A stretch of 64,000 nt of DNA from Gluconobacter japonicus (GTDB taxonomy: Bacteria > Pseudomonadota > Alphaproteobacteria > Acetobacterales > Acetobacteraceae). The stretch spans positions 186,001 to 250,000 of the forward strand of contig NZ_BEWO01000001.1 in the NCBI RefSeq assembly GCF_002723975.1. Direction: 5' to 3'. Below, piece after piece: positions 8,842 through 19,094 of this stretch (its first letter is position 1; each line of letters begins with the position of its first letter). A program made the position numbers and the translations under genes. Below the pieces are notes generated by a model. The model worked only from the letters and a program-made list of their open reading frames with translations, was not told the origin of the DNA and ran no database searches.

Positions 8842-10044
8842 AGCCCGGACCCAACCACGCTGCTCGCATACAGCACGGTTCTTTTCCTTATCTTCGGCCT
8901 TTATTTCACTGCTGCTGAACTGGCCCATGGCAAAACCAGAAAAGCATTCTGGTATTCCAGCCCTTTTCTGGCAGCGTCAGTTTCGGGATTTTTCTTTACC
9001 AGCCCCTTTCTCATTCCCGGCCTGTGGGGCCTGCGTATTGGCGCAGTTTTCATGACATTAGCGTATGGTCTCGGCTGGCAGGCCATACGCACCATGCTGG
9101 GTCGTCGGACGTGCCTGAAAGCAGTCTTGATTGTTTGTGTCGTGTCTTTGGCCATTTCCGCCAGCGCTGCATCAAGCGGAACCCGACACGTTGTCAGTTC
9201 AATTGTCCGCATGCTTTTCATCACAGGGTTTCATTTTCAGGCAGCCCGGGATCTTCTTTGCTCTACCGAAAAGCAGACGTCAGCCGAGCGGCTCTTATGC
9301 AGAATCATTGCCTTTTACACGCTCGTTTACGGCGCACTTACCCTTTCAACACCTTTTCTTCCCGAGCCTCTTGGTAGCCAGCCTTCAACGGTCTGGGCCA
9401 TTATCCTGTATAATTTTCTGGTCATCATCGAAGGTATTGTCATCGCTCTGGCAATGATTGCCATTCCCAGGGAACGATTAGCCGCAGAGCACCATCTTCT
9501 GACTCTTCAGGACCCACTGACACACGCAGGCAACCGCCGGGCCGTGGACCTGTGGATGGAGCAGAACGCAGGTTCTTCTCATCCCTGTGTGCTGTTTCTC
9601 ATGGACATTGACCATTTCAAAGCCATTAACGACCACCATGGCCATACGGCAGGGGATCAGGTCATTATTGCCGCAGTCAGGGCCAGTCAGAAGGTTTTAC
9701 CCCAGGAGGCCAAGTTTTTCCGTATTGGCGGCGAAGAGTTCGCTGCTCTCTTTCCCTTCACCAGCATCTCCCATGCCTTGGAGCTTGCTCACCGCCTGAA
9801 GAAAACTTTCACACAGGATGTCAAAAACATTGGAGAGAGGGGTATTGAAGCCACGCTGAGTATTGGCGCAGATATTCGATATTCGTCAAAAACGCTTTGG
9901 TCAGATGTCTGGCAGAAAGCAGATGCCGCACTTTACGCTGCGAAGGGGACTGGCCGAGATGCCGTTGTTCTGAGAGCGAACGATACAATCACGTCACCGC
10001 CCTTTGCAGTGGAAACAAAAAAAGCGTCGCCCCATGGCGGGTAA
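8839..10044 (+). CDS. Membrane-bound diguanylate cyclase (GGEEF)
   Basis: The 401-residue protein has about seven hydrophobic segments in residues 5-210, probably a membrane sensor. A GGDEF domain (about 225-380) follows, with active site GGEEF at 297-301 and the metal-binding DIDHFKAIND. It should make cyclic di-GMP from GTP. The inhibitory RxxD site is absent: the aligned R and D are proline and alanine, so product inhibition is probably lost. It lies 64 bases after the phytochrome gene, which suggests a shared light-related role. The ribosome site is poor and the start is inside an inverted repeat. The stop codon lies within the terminator stem. Confidence 0.87.
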   Translation: MSPDPTTLLAYSTVLFLIFGLYFTAAELAHGKTRKAFWYSSPFLAASVSGFFFTSPFLIPGLWGLRIGAVFMTLAYGLGWQAIRTMLGRRTCLKAVLIVCVVSLAISASAASSGTRHVVSSIVRMLFITGFHFQAARDLLCSTEKQTSAERLLCRIIAFYTLVYGALTLSTPFLPEPLGSQPSTVWAIILYNFLVIIEGIVIALAMIAIPRERLAAEHHLLTLQDPLTHAGNRRAVDLWMEQNAGSSHPCVLFLMDIDHFKAINDHHGHTAGDQVIIAAVRASQKVLPQEAKFFRIGGEEFAALFPFTSISHALELAHRLKKTFTQDVKNIGERGIEATLSIGADIRYSSKTLWSDVWQKADAALYAAKGTGRDAVVLRANDTITSPPFAVETKKASPHGG

Positions 10045-10055
10045 ACGCTTTTTTT
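10017..10055. terminator. Bidirectional intrinsic terminator between the cyclase and purF
   Basis: An 11-base stem (10017-10027 with 10045-10055) begins with A7 and ends with T7, so it can stop transcription from both sides. It overlaps the end of the cyclase coding region. Confidence 0.88.
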
Positions 10056-10078
10056 AATGTACCCGGAGGCAGGCTTGG

Positions 10079-11518
10079 TCAGGAAACCAGATTGCCTTCC
10101 TTGTCCACTAACTGAATCGGGTAATCGCCTGTAAAGCAGGCATCGCAATAACGCCCTGCCCCTTCAGCACGGCTTTCGTGCCCTAACGCACGGTACAATC
10201 CGTCAAAACTGATGAAAGCGAGGCTGTCGACACCGATGGCTGCCGCCATTTCTTCCATTGTGTGAGTTGCCGCCATAAGCTTGCTCTCTTCCGGTGTATC
10301 AATCCCGTAGAAGCAGGCGTGACGTGTCGGCGGGGACGTAATGCGCATATGCACTTCGGTCGCCCCTGCCGCACGGACCATATCCACGATCTTGCGGGAC
10401 GTGGTGCCACGAACGATCGAATCATCCACCAGAATAACGCGACGACCCGCCAGAACAGGCCGATTGGCGGAGTGCTTCATCTTCACACCGAGATTCCGGA
10501 TCTGATCCGTCGGCTCGATGAAGGTTCGACCTACATAGTGATTGCGGATAATGCCCAGTTCGAACGGAATACCGCTCTCAGCCGCATATCCAATCGCGGA
10601 AGGCACCCCGGAGTCCGGCACCGGAACCACGACATCCGCTTCAACCGCCGTCTCACGCGCCAGTTCCGCACCAATGCGCTTGCGGGCTTCGTAAACCGGC
10701 TGTCCCTCAAGCACGGAATCCGGACGAGCAAAGTAGATGTATTCGAAGACGCAGAAGCGTCCCCCCTGATCCCCGAAAGGCCTTAGGGACCGCAGCCCAT
10801 CAGAATTAATGACCACGATTTCGCCCGGCTCGATGTCGCGGACGTAATCTGCTCCAATAATATCGAGGGCACAGGTCTCACTGGACAGAACCCAGCCGCC
10901 ATTTCCGCCCTCATGACCAGGAATGCGCCCCAGAACCAGCGGACGAACCCCCAATGGATCACGCATGCCGATCAGGCCGTCATCAGGCGTCAGGGTGATC
11001 AGGGAGTAAGCCCCCTTCACCTGCTTGACGGCATCGATGAAGCGATCGAGCACGGTGGAATACAGGGAAATGGCGATCAGGTGGATGAAGACTTCCGTAT
11101 CCGTCAGGGAATGGAAGATACAACCCCGCTTGACCAACGCCTGCTTCAGCGTAGCGGAATTGGTCAGGTTGCCGTTGTGGGCAACCGCCAAACCTCCGAA
11201 CTCATAATCCGCATAGAGCGGCTGCACGTTCCGAACATGCGTTCCGCCTGTCGTCGCATAGCGGTTGTGCCCGATAGCGACGCTACCCGGAAGGGTCGCC
11301 ATAACACGGCTGTCACCAAACACATCCCCAACAAGGCCAAGACCTTTATGCTGATGAAACCGTTCGCCATCGAAACTGACGATACCGGCAGCTTCCTGCC
11401 CACGGTGCTGAAGAGCGTGGAGGCCGAGAGCCGTCAGGGCAGACGCATCAGGAACGCCCCAGACGCCGAAAACGCCACATTCCTCGTAAGGACGGTTAAG
11501 AGTATCGGAGGCAGTCAT
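10079..11518 (-). CDS. purF: Amidophosphoribosyltransferase (glutamine PRPP amidotransferase)
   Basis: This 479-residue enzyme catalyses the first step of purine synthesis: PRPP plus glutamine gives phosphoribosylamine. Cys14 in EECGVFG becomes the N-terminal nucleophile after a short propeptide is removed. The PRPP loop VILVDDSIVRGTTS is present. Cysteines in SSETCALD, RHACFYGID and YCDACFTG match the iron-sulfur ligands of the Bacillus-type enzyme, so a [4Fe-4S] cluster is likely. I chose the ATG at 11518, with GGAAAGG upstream; longer in-frame starts would overlap cvpA. It lies 25 bases after cvpA, a common pairing. Confidence 0.95.
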   Translation of the reverse strand: MTASDTLNRPYEECGVFGVWGVPDASALTALGLHALQHRGQEAAGIVSFDGERFHQHKGLGLVGDVFGDSRVMATLPGSVAIGHNRYATTGGTHVRNVQPLYADYEFGGLAVAHNGNLTNSATLKQALVKRGCIFHSLTDTEVFIHLIAISLYSTVLDRFIDAVKQVKGAYSLITLTPDDGLIGMRDPLGVRPLVLGRIPGHEGGNGGWVLSSETCALDIIGADYVRDIEPGEIVVINSDGLRSLRPFGDQGGRFCVFEYIYFARPDSVLEGQPVYEARKRIGAELARETAVEADVVVPVPDSGVPSAIGYAAESGIPFELGIIRNHYVGRTFIEPTDQIRNLGVKMKHSANRPVLAGRRVILVDDSIVRGTTSRKIVDMVRAAGATEVHMRITSPPTRHACFYGIDTPEESKLMAATHTMEEMAAAIGVDSLAFISFDGLYRALGHESRAEGAGRYCDACFTGDYPIQLVDKEGNLVS

Positions 11519-11543
11519 GGAGTTCGGCCTTTCCGGACTGTGT

Positions 11544-12107
11544 TCACAACGACGCGTCATGGCCGCTTGTGGGCGGCGATGCAAGATGTGGTTGCAAGGA
11601 ATGTGGCAGATAACCTGCCATCCGTGCGGCTCCGGCCACAATATAAGGCCCGGAAACGCTTCCCTGCATCAGGTAAGAGGTCCATGAGCCAAAAAAAGAC
11701 CCTGCCAGTAGATAAAGTGCAATCAGCATCACATATCCGCGCAGAATGCCGAAAAGAGCGCCCAGTAAGCGGTCTACGCCCCCAAAAAGAGTGCCCCTCA
11801 CCGCAGCACCTACCCGACCTGCCACTGTCGTCAGCAGCAGAAGAATGACGATAAACAGAACAGCCGCGCTTACGCTTTCGGCCAGCCAGCTTTCATGCAG
11901 GTAGGGGGAAATCCATGGTACCAGAGCGGCATGGAAACGATAGGTCAGAACAACAGCAGACGCCCAGGCCACCAGCCCTGAGAGTTCCGTGGTGAAACCA
12001 CGCGTTAGCCCCCAGAGAGCCGACAGGCCGATGATAACCAGAACACCAATATCCAGCCGGCTCAGATCATCTGGAGAAACATGAGACAGGTCTGGGAACG
12101 CAGGCAT
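11544..12107 (-). CDS. cvpA: CvpA family membrane protein
   Basis: The 187-residue protein has an N-terminal RLDIGVLVIIGLSALWGLTRG segment typical of CvpA and four predicted membrane helices. CvpA is an inner-membrane protein linked to purine synthesis, colicin V export and envelope stress resistance; its molecular role is unsettled. It sits directly upstream of purF, as in many proteobacteria. The ATG at 12107 is preceded by an in-frame GTG (12110), and the ribosome site is weak. It probably belongs to the thiC-unknown-cvpA-purF transcript. Confidence 0.85.
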   Translation of the reverse strand: MPAFPDLSHVSPDDLSRLDIGVLVIIGLSALWGLTRGFTTELSGLVAWASAVVLTYRFHAALVPWISPYLHESWLAESVSAAVLFIVILLLLTTVAGRVGAAVRGTLFGGVDRLLGALFGILRGYVMLIALYLLAGSFFGSWTSYLMQGSVSGPYIVAGAARMAGYLPHSLQPHLASPPTSGHDASL

Positions 12108-12123
12108 CACTCAAAACAGTTTA

Positions 12124-12426
12124 TCAGGGCAGTTTGGTAGAACGGTACTGACCGCCTTTGCGCGGACGGATGCCTTTAGCACGAAGTTCATCTGCAAGGC
12201 GGATTCTTTCTCCGATTTCTGCCCAGACCTGCTCACTGTTCAGGCCCCGCGCCTTCCAGATCTTTTCCAACACGAGAAGGAAGGATGCGCTTTCACGAAC
12301 AAAACCGTGACGATCGTTGATCATGACATGCATGACGCAGTTGGCCGTTGAAGTTCCGAGCCGGTTTGCAAGTTTCGTGACCTTGCGGGTCTTTCGGAAC
12401 GGGACGAGGTCTTCCTTGAACGGCAT
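12124..12426 (-). CDS. Hypothetical protein between thiC and cvpA
   Basis: The ~100-residue basic, soluble product is not one I recognise with confidence. Its second half (FLLVLEKIWKARGLNSEQVWAEI, split here as LEKIWKARGL and SEQVWAEIGER) recalls the last helices of HisE/MazG-type pyrophosphohydrolases. The acidic metal-binding helices of that family are not evident, so I do not assign the function. I prefer the ATG at 12426 because an upstream in-frame start (12474) would run through the thiC hairpin. The ribosome site is poor. It is 16 bases from cvpA and probably co-transcribed. Confidence 0.6.
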   Translation of the reverse strand: MPFKEDLVPFRKTRKVTKLANRLGTSTANCVMHVMINDRHGFVRESASFLLVLEKIWKARGLNSEQVWAEIGERIRLADELRAKGIRPRKGGQYRSTKLP

Positions 12427-12439
12427 CGCAACATGATGA

Positions 12440-12472
12440 GGGGGATGGCCCGCAGACGCAAGGCCATCCCCC
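12440..12472 (-). terminator. Strong hairpin after thiC
   Basis: A perfect 11-base GC-rich stem (12440-12450 with 12462-12472) with an 11-base loop lies 20 bases after the thiC stop. It has no T run, so it may only partly reduce read-through into the three genes downstream. Confidence 0.65.
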
Positions 12473-12492
12473 AAATCATTTCGGTTATCGGG

Positions 12493-14412
<1,920 letters not shown>

Positions 14413-14420
14413 TCATCACC

Positions 14421-14545
14421 ATTCCCTCCGCCGGTTCTAACCGGATCAGGTTTCCCGAACGCAGGATGCGCCCGGCAGGGTCGTCACACCGCAGACTTCT
14501 CAGTCCTTCAGTGACCTCTCAGCTTCTTGTGGCGAAGCTCCCCCT
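14421..14545 (-). ncRNA. TPP riboswitch (THI element)
   Basis: Read on the minus strand, the region has GGGGGAGC at its 5' end, then GAAGCTGAGAGG containing the conserved CUGAGA. It ends with AACCTGATCCGG and GGCGGAGGGAA, the conserved 3' half of the thiamine-pyrophosphate aptamer. An extended third stem lies between the halves. It starts about 36 bases after the stop of the upstream dehydrogenase gene and ends 75 bases before thiC. Ligand is thiamine pyrophosphate by family knowledge. Confidence 0.93.
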
Positions 14546-14581
14546 GGTGAGGGCAACACTCATCGCATTGGTGTCATGCTG

Positions 14582-15799
14582 TCAATGCGTTTCCCCGTGA
14601 GGATCACTTTTCGCGATCCGCAGAAGTGTGCCGTTGTGATCTTCAGACACCAGCAGACTGCCATCTGCCATTTCCGCAATGAAGACCGGAGCCCCCGCAG
14701 GGGAGAGTGAAGTACGCCCCTCCCAGCCCCAGACCAGCGGTTCAGGCACACCTACAGGCTCCCCACTCGGGCTGATTTTCAGGGTCATGATCCGATGACC
14801 GGTCTTCCGATACCCATGATATGGCAGCACAAGTTGCCCTTGCAGGTCTGAAAGCGCGTCGCCCTGATAAGCCAGCAACCCAAGTGGAGCGGCATGAGCC
14901 GGAAGCAGCAAGGCAGGCTTTTCCATGCCTGCACAGGCATAATGCGGGTATTCCGGGCTGGGCTGATTGTCCTCAAAGCAATAGGGCCAGCCATAATTCG
15001 CCCCCGGACGGATCACGTCATAGGTGTCGTGAGGCAATGCCGCATCAGACAGAGCGGGATCGGCCTTGTTGATAGCGTCCCGTGCGTTAACAGCCGCAAC
15101 CAGCGTTCCATTCGGCAGCACTGCCAGGCCCATGCTATTGCGCAGACCCGTCGCGACCAGTTTTGTGTCTTTCCAGACGACTGGATTTGGTCCCGGACGA
15201 ACGCTCATAATGCTTGCACGCGGCGGATTTTGTGCTGTTTCAGGGCAGGCTTTCTGCGCGCCAGGCGCATCGCCGCCCGGCGTTTCACAATGATCGGTTG
15301 CCGATCCGATATTGATGTAAAGCTGCCCGTCTGGCGCAAAGGCCAGCGCTGTCAGAGGATGCCTCCCCGTTTCAGGGAGGCCTGTGACAACATCCCGCAT
15401 TTGGGGTTTCGTCCCGGACAGGTCCACACGAACAACCTTTCCCGCAACGCCCATATAGAGGACACCATCCGGTCCAGAGACCAACGCGCTAGGCTCATCC
15501 AACCCTGACAGCAGTACCTCTGGAGGGGCATGGCCGTCCTGCTTTAGTCGCAGCAACCTGCCTTGGCCTTTTCGCCAACCGCCCATATCCAGAACGAACA
15601 CATCATGGCCGATAACTGCCACCCCGCGAGCAAACCCCAGACGACTGGCCACCAGCCCCACACAAAGACCGGGCCGCGTCTTCAGAAAGACCTTCGGGAA
15701 GCCGTCACAACTGTCCTGCGTCTGATAATCCCGCGCAGACGCAGTTCCCAAAGGAACAAGGACAGCAAGAAGGGCAGCAACTCTAAGCACGGACACCAT
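14582..15799 (-). CDS. Secreted PQQ-dependent sugar dehydrogenase (sorbosone/glucose dehydrogenase type)
   Basis: The 405-residue precursor carries a signal peptide ending near GTASA, so the enzyme should work in the periplasm. It has the six-bladed propeller pattern of soluble glucose/L-sorbosone dehydrogenases: FARGVAVIGHDVFVLD, GLDEPSALVSGPDGVLY, FAPDGQLYINIGS and a final blade near VFIAEMADGSLLVSED. Such enzymes oxidise sugars or aldehydes with PQQ and pass electrons to the respiratory chain, a hallmark of acetic acid bacteria. The exact substrate is not readable. I chose the ATG at 15799, with AAAGGA eight bases upstream; an in-frame TTG at 15817 is less likely. Confidence 0.8.
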   Translation of the reverse strand: MVSVLRVAALLAVLVPLGTASARDYQTQDSCDGFPKVFLKTRPGLCVGLVASRLGFARGVAVIGHDVFVLDMGGWRKGQGRLLRLKQDGHAPPEVLLSGLDEPSALVSGPDGVLYMGVAGKVVRVDLSGTKPQMRDVVTGLPETGRHPLTALAFAPDGQLYINIGSATDHCETPGGDAPGAQKACPETAQNPPRASIMSVRPGPNPVVWKDTKLVATGLRNSMGLAVLPNGTLVAAVNARDAINKADPALSDAALPHDTYDVIRPGANYGWPYCFEDNQPSPEYPHYACAGMEKPALLLPAHAAPLGLLAYQGDALSDLQGQLVLPYHGYRKTGHRIMTLKISPSGEPVGVPEPLVWGWEGRTSLSPAGAPVFIAEMADGSLLVSEDHNGTLLRIAKSDPHGETH

Positions 15800-15889
15800 G
15801 GGAAAGATCCTTTTCAAAGCTCTGACCGACTGACTTCAGCTTTACGGCACAAAGCTGATATGACGTTTTGGAACCAAGGAGACGGGCTC

Positions 15890-16387
15890 GTGAAACTGTA
15901 TGTGTTCTATCTGGGCGGAAGCGCCCCCGGTGCGAATATCGAAGTCCATGACGTTCAGTTCGCCGTCGCTGAAAAACCGGAAGATGCATACCCATCCCTT
16001 GGTGAACGCTGGTTTGGCATCCGGAACTCCCTGCATGTCGACGCTTATGGTGAAGTGTCCTGGGCGGACGGCTATGCCGTAACACTCAGCACAACCAAGC
16101 CCACCTCAGACAAAACCCTCTATTTCATCAATATGGGCGGTTATGCGCCGGGTGAACTGAAGGAAGAACACGCCTTCACCTTTCTGGTTGCCAGTTCCGA
16201 AGCGGAAGCAAAGGCCAAAGCCAAGACCTGTCTTCTGGTTGGATACGATCATCAGCATCGGGACAATTTCATGGAAGTCGATGACTGCCTTCCTCTGGAA
16301 CAGATCGATGGCCTCTACATCACTCTGACCCCACAGGCAGACGGCCAGCCCGTCACAGCCCTCTGGCAGGGCTACAAGCGCATCTGA
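15890..16387 (+). CDS. DUF1543 domain protein
   Basis: The 165-residue protein begins with GTG seven bases after AGGAGA, which fixes the start. The repeated DUF1543 pattern is clear: KLYVFYLGG, EVHDVQFAVAEKPEDAYP and WFG, with a second partial copy from about residue 80 (LYFINMGGYAPGELKEEH). No enzymatic residues are known for this family. It is probably cytosolic. An upstream ATG (15860) in the same frame would overlap the divergent promoter region. It may share a transcript with the next gene, 24 bases on. Confidence 0.8.
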   Translation: MKLYVFYLGGSAPGANIEVHDVQFAVAEKPEDAYPSLGERWFGIRNSLHVDAYGEVSWADGYAVTLSTTKPTSDKTLYFINMGGYAPGELKEEHAFTFLVASSEAEAKAKAKTCLLVGYDHQHRDNFMEVDDCLPLEQIDGLYITLTPQADGQPVTALWQGYKRI

Positions 16388-16411
16388 TCCCTGATGACTG
16401 GAAACTTTCTC

Positions 16412-16759
16412 ATGACCGAACCCGCCTCAGTCCTCCTGTTCTCTTACGGCACACTCCAGCAGGACGAGGTCCAGCTTTCTTCATTCGGCCGCCTTCTGGA
16501 CGGAGAAGAGGACGCCATGACTGGCCATACGACTGCCATGGTGGAAATCACGGACCCTGACGTCCTGCGTGCAAGTGGAAAGCGTTTTCACCCTGTCGTC
16601 ATTCCCAGCAAGAACCCATCGGATGAGGTTGCGGGGAAAGTCTTCCGCATTACGGAAGCAGAACTGCGGGCCGCGGATGCCTATGAAGTATCAGACTACA
16701 AACGGGTCGAAGTCACATTGCGCTCCGGCCGGACAGCCTGGGTTTACGTTCAGGCCTGA
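16412..16759 (+). CDS. Gamma-glutamylcyclotransferase (GGCT/AIG2-like) family protein
   Basis: The ~115-residue product has FSYGTLQ near its N-terminus and a conserved acidic residue in AYEVSDYKRV. These are the glycine loop and catalytic glutamate of the GGCT fold. Relatives (YtfP, AIG2) act on gamma-glutamyl peptides or are of unknown substrate. I prefer the ATG at 16412, preceded by GGAAA; an in-frame ATG at 16394 would add six residues. A bidirectional terminator follows. Confidence 0.8.
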   Translation: MTEPASVLLFSYGTLQQDEVQLSSFGRLLDGEEDAMTGHTTAMVEITDPDVLRASGKRFHPVVIPSKNPSDEVAGKVFRITEAELRAADAYEVSDYKRVEVTLRSGRTAWVYVQA

Positions 16760-16769
16760 CCCCATGCAC

Positions 16770-16801
16770 AAAAAAGGCAGCCCGATGTGGCTGCCTTTTT
16801 T
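16770..16801. terminator. Bidirectional intrinsic terminator between the GGCT gene and hemA
   Basis: A 13-base stem (16770-16782 with 16789-16801) has an A run on one side and T6 on the other, and a 6-base loop. It serves both converging genes. Confidence 0.92.
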
Positions 16802-16822
16802 CTTTTAGGCTGAATCGCCCGC

Positions 16823-18034
16823 TTACGCAGCGACAGAGCGCTTAAGCTGACGCTCACGCCACAGCGTGGAGACGGCTTCGACCAGTTCATCAATGGCTTC
16901 ATTGGTGTGAAGCGGCGTCGGCGTCAGACGCAGACGCTCTGTTCCGCGCGGTACGGTCGGGAAGTTGATCGGCTGGATGTAATGGCCAAACCGGTTCAGC
17001 AACTCGTCTGACAGGTCGCGGCAAAGTTCGGCCTCGCCTACCATAATCGGCACGATATGGCTCGGATTACCAACATGCGGGATGCCAGCCTTGTCGAGCG
17101 CCGCACGCAGATAGGCCACGGCGCGCTGCTGCCCCTCACGCTCGGCACTGCTGCGCTTGAGATACCGCACGCTCGCCAGAGCACCCGCCGCAATCATTGG
17201 CGGCAGCGCCGTGGAGAAAATGAAGCCTGAGCCGAAGGAACGCACAAAATCGCAAAGTGGCGCGGAGGCTGCAATGTAGCCACCCACAACGCCATACCCC
17301 TTGCCAAGCGTCCCTTCGATGACCGTCAGACGATGGGACAGGCCCAGCTTTTCAGCCACGCCCGCACCGTGATCGCCATACATGCCCACGGCATGGACCT
17401 CATCGAGATAGATCATGGCGCCATACTTATCGGCCAGATCACAGAAGGCCTCGATCGGAGCAATGTCGCCATCCATGGAATAGACGGACTCGAACGCGAT
17501 GATCTTCGGAACATCCGCCGGGAGCTCCTTCAGACGACGCTCCAGATCTTCAACATCGTTGTGACGGAAAATCTGCTTTTCAGCACGGGAATGGCGGATG
17601 CCTTCAATCATGGAGGCATGGTTCAGTTCATCCGACAGAACCACACAGTTCCGCAAACGGCCCGCAATCGTCCCGAGGGTCACCCAGTTGGACAGGTAGC
17701 CCGAGTTGAACAGCAGTGCACTTTCCTTGCCGTGCAGGGATGCTAGCTCTTTTTCCAGTTCCACATGATAGTGGTTTGTGCCGGAAATGTTGCGCGTTCC
17801 GCCTGCGCCTGCGCCCGTCTCATCAAGGGCATCATGCATCGCCTTGAGAACTTCCGGATGCTGCCCCATGCCGAGATAATCGTTGGAACACCACACTGTG
17901 ACATCACGACCGAGCCCATGATGGTAGGCTTTCGGAAAATTGCCGGACCGGCGTTCAAGTTCCGCAAAGTAACGGTAGCTGCCATCAGCACGCAGACCGT
18001 CCAGGGCGGACTGGAACATCGCATCATAATTCAT
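16823..18034 (-). CDS. hemA: 5-aminolevulinate synthase
   Basis: This 403-residue PLP enzyme condenses glycine and succinyl-CoA to aminolevulinate, the first step of heme synthesis in alphaproteobacteria (Shemin route). Motifs include WCSNDYLGMG, HASMIEGIRHS, YLDEVHAVGMYG and EGTLGKGYG with the PLP lysine. The ATG at 18034 is preceded by AGGAGAA, so the start is firm. That ribosome site lies inside the end of the upstream LysR gene, whose TGA overlaps the hemA ATG by four bases. Heme supply may therefore be tied to that regulator. A terminator follows. Confidence 0.96.
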   Translation of the reverse strand: MNYDAMFQSALDGLRADGSYRYFAELERRSGNFPKAYHHGLGRDVTVWCSNDYLGMGQHPEVLKAMHDALDETGAGAGGTRNISGTNHYHVELEKELASLHGKESALLFNSGYLSNWVTLGTIAGRLRNCVVLSDELNHASMIEGIRHSRAEKQIFRHNDVEDLERRLKELPADVPKIIAFESVYSMDGDIAPIEAFCDLADKYGAMIYLDEVHAVGMYGDHGAGVAEKLGLSHRLTVIEGTLGKGYGVVGGYIAASAPLCDFVRSFGSGFIFSTALPPMIAAGALASVRYLKRSSAEREGQQRAVAYLRAALDKAGIPHVGNPSHIVPIMVGEAELCRDLSDELLNRFGHYIQPINFPTVPRGTERLRLTPTPLHTNEAIDELVEAVSTLWRERQLKRSVAA

Positions 18035-18984
18035 CGCGTTTTCTCCTGCGCGGCACTGTAATCCTGTGACATCTTTCCGCCAAGTGTCTGCTCCAGGTAA
18101 GCCAAGAGAACACGCAGTCTGGCTGGCATCTGTAGGCGTGTCGCACCACACCCAACAACCATGAACCAAACCGACAGGACATTGCCTTGCCATCCTGGCA
18201 AAACTTCGACCAGTCGGCCTGCCTCAAGATCTTTTCGCAGCATGAAATCTGGCAAAAGTGCCAGTCCTGTGCCGTTTCTCAGTGCCGGAAGCAGCATGTC
18301 ACCATTATTGACGGTCATCCTGCCGCGCAGTCGAACGGATACCTGTTTCCCATCGTGATGAGTCAGTCTCAACAGATCCGGCAGGTCGGTATTCGCGTAC
18401 AGCAGACCAGATTTGCCAGAGAGATCTTCCGGAGTCTCCAGAGGGCCAAGACTCGCCTTTAGTTCCGGTGAACACACGAACCTCACCATGGATCGACACA
18501 GGAGATGCGCCCCACCACTTGACGCGGGCGGCAATTCACCCGGCGTAATCCGAATTGCCGCTTCAAACCGTCCACCGAGCAGATCTACGGTCCGGTCATC
18601 CAGATCAATTTCCATCGAAATATCCGGATATTTTTCCAGAAAGGCAGGCAGCACCGGCCCCAGAATATCCAATCCGAACCCCATTGGAACTGCCAGCCGG
18701 ATTGTCCCACGGGGTCTGACTGATCCTTCCCGCAATTCGGCCTCCAGCCATTCTCCATCCGACAGCATTCGTCTTGCTCGCTCCAGACAGGCGACACCCG
18801 CTGCCGTAAGGGAGAGGTGGCGTGCGCTCCGCTGAAAGAGCGTTGTTTTCAGGCGATGCTCCAGCCGGGCAATGACTTTGGAGACAGTTGGAGCGGACAG
18901 CCCTAGTGATCGGGCAGCGGACGCAAACGAACCGCTTTCCGCAACACGGGCGAAAACAGCCCAGCCTTCAAGATCAGGCAGCAT
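18031..18984 (-). CDS. LysR-type transcriptional regulator coupled to hemA
   Basis: The 317-residue protein has an N-terminal winged helix (VFARVAESGSFASAARSLGL, then PTVSKVIARLEHRL) and a periplasmic-binding-like effector domain. It is divergent from the pirin gene, the usual layout for a LysR regulator and its target. The E. coli pair yhaJ-yhaK (LysR and pirin) is similar. Unusually, it also overlaps hemA downstream by ATGA, making a probable two-gene transcript. The inducer is unknown. Confidence 0.88.
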   Translation of the reverse strand: MLPDLEGWAVFARVAESGSFASAARSLGLSAPTVSKVIARLEHRLKTTLFQRSARHLSLTAAGVACLERARRMLSDGEWLEAELREGSVRPRGTIRLAVPMGFGLDILGPVLPAFLEKYPDISMEIDLDDRTVDLLGGRFEAAIRITPGELPPASSGGAHLLCRSMVRFVCSPELKASLGPLETPEDLSGKSGLLYANTDLPDLLRLTHHDGKQVSVRLRGRMTVNNGDMLLPALRNGTGLALLPDFMLRKDLEAGRLVEVLPGWQGNVLSVWFMVVGCGATRLQMPARLRVLLAYLEQTLGGKMSQDYSAAQEKTR

Positions 18985-19006
18985 CAGAAGCCTTTTATGC
19001 CGTTTT

Positions 19007-19025
19007 TGGAAACTTTATATTTCCA
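19007..19025. promoter_or_regulatory. Dyad between the LysR and pirin genes, candidate operator
   Basis: A perfect 6-base inverted repeat TGGAAA/TTTCCA with a 7-base AT-rich spacer lies 22 bases before the LysR start and 70 bases before the pirin start. Its position suits a LysR binding site, but it is not a strict T-N11-A box. Confidence 0.35.
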
Positions 19026-19094
19026 TCAGTTCCATTTTCTTTACCTTATCCGAGCCCCATGTTGGAAGTCAGAACAAACCAACAGGAGCACATC

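Noticed and set aside
10913-11848. Plus-strand frame opposite purF and cvpA
   Set aside because: It covers two recognised genes and has no recognisable domain.
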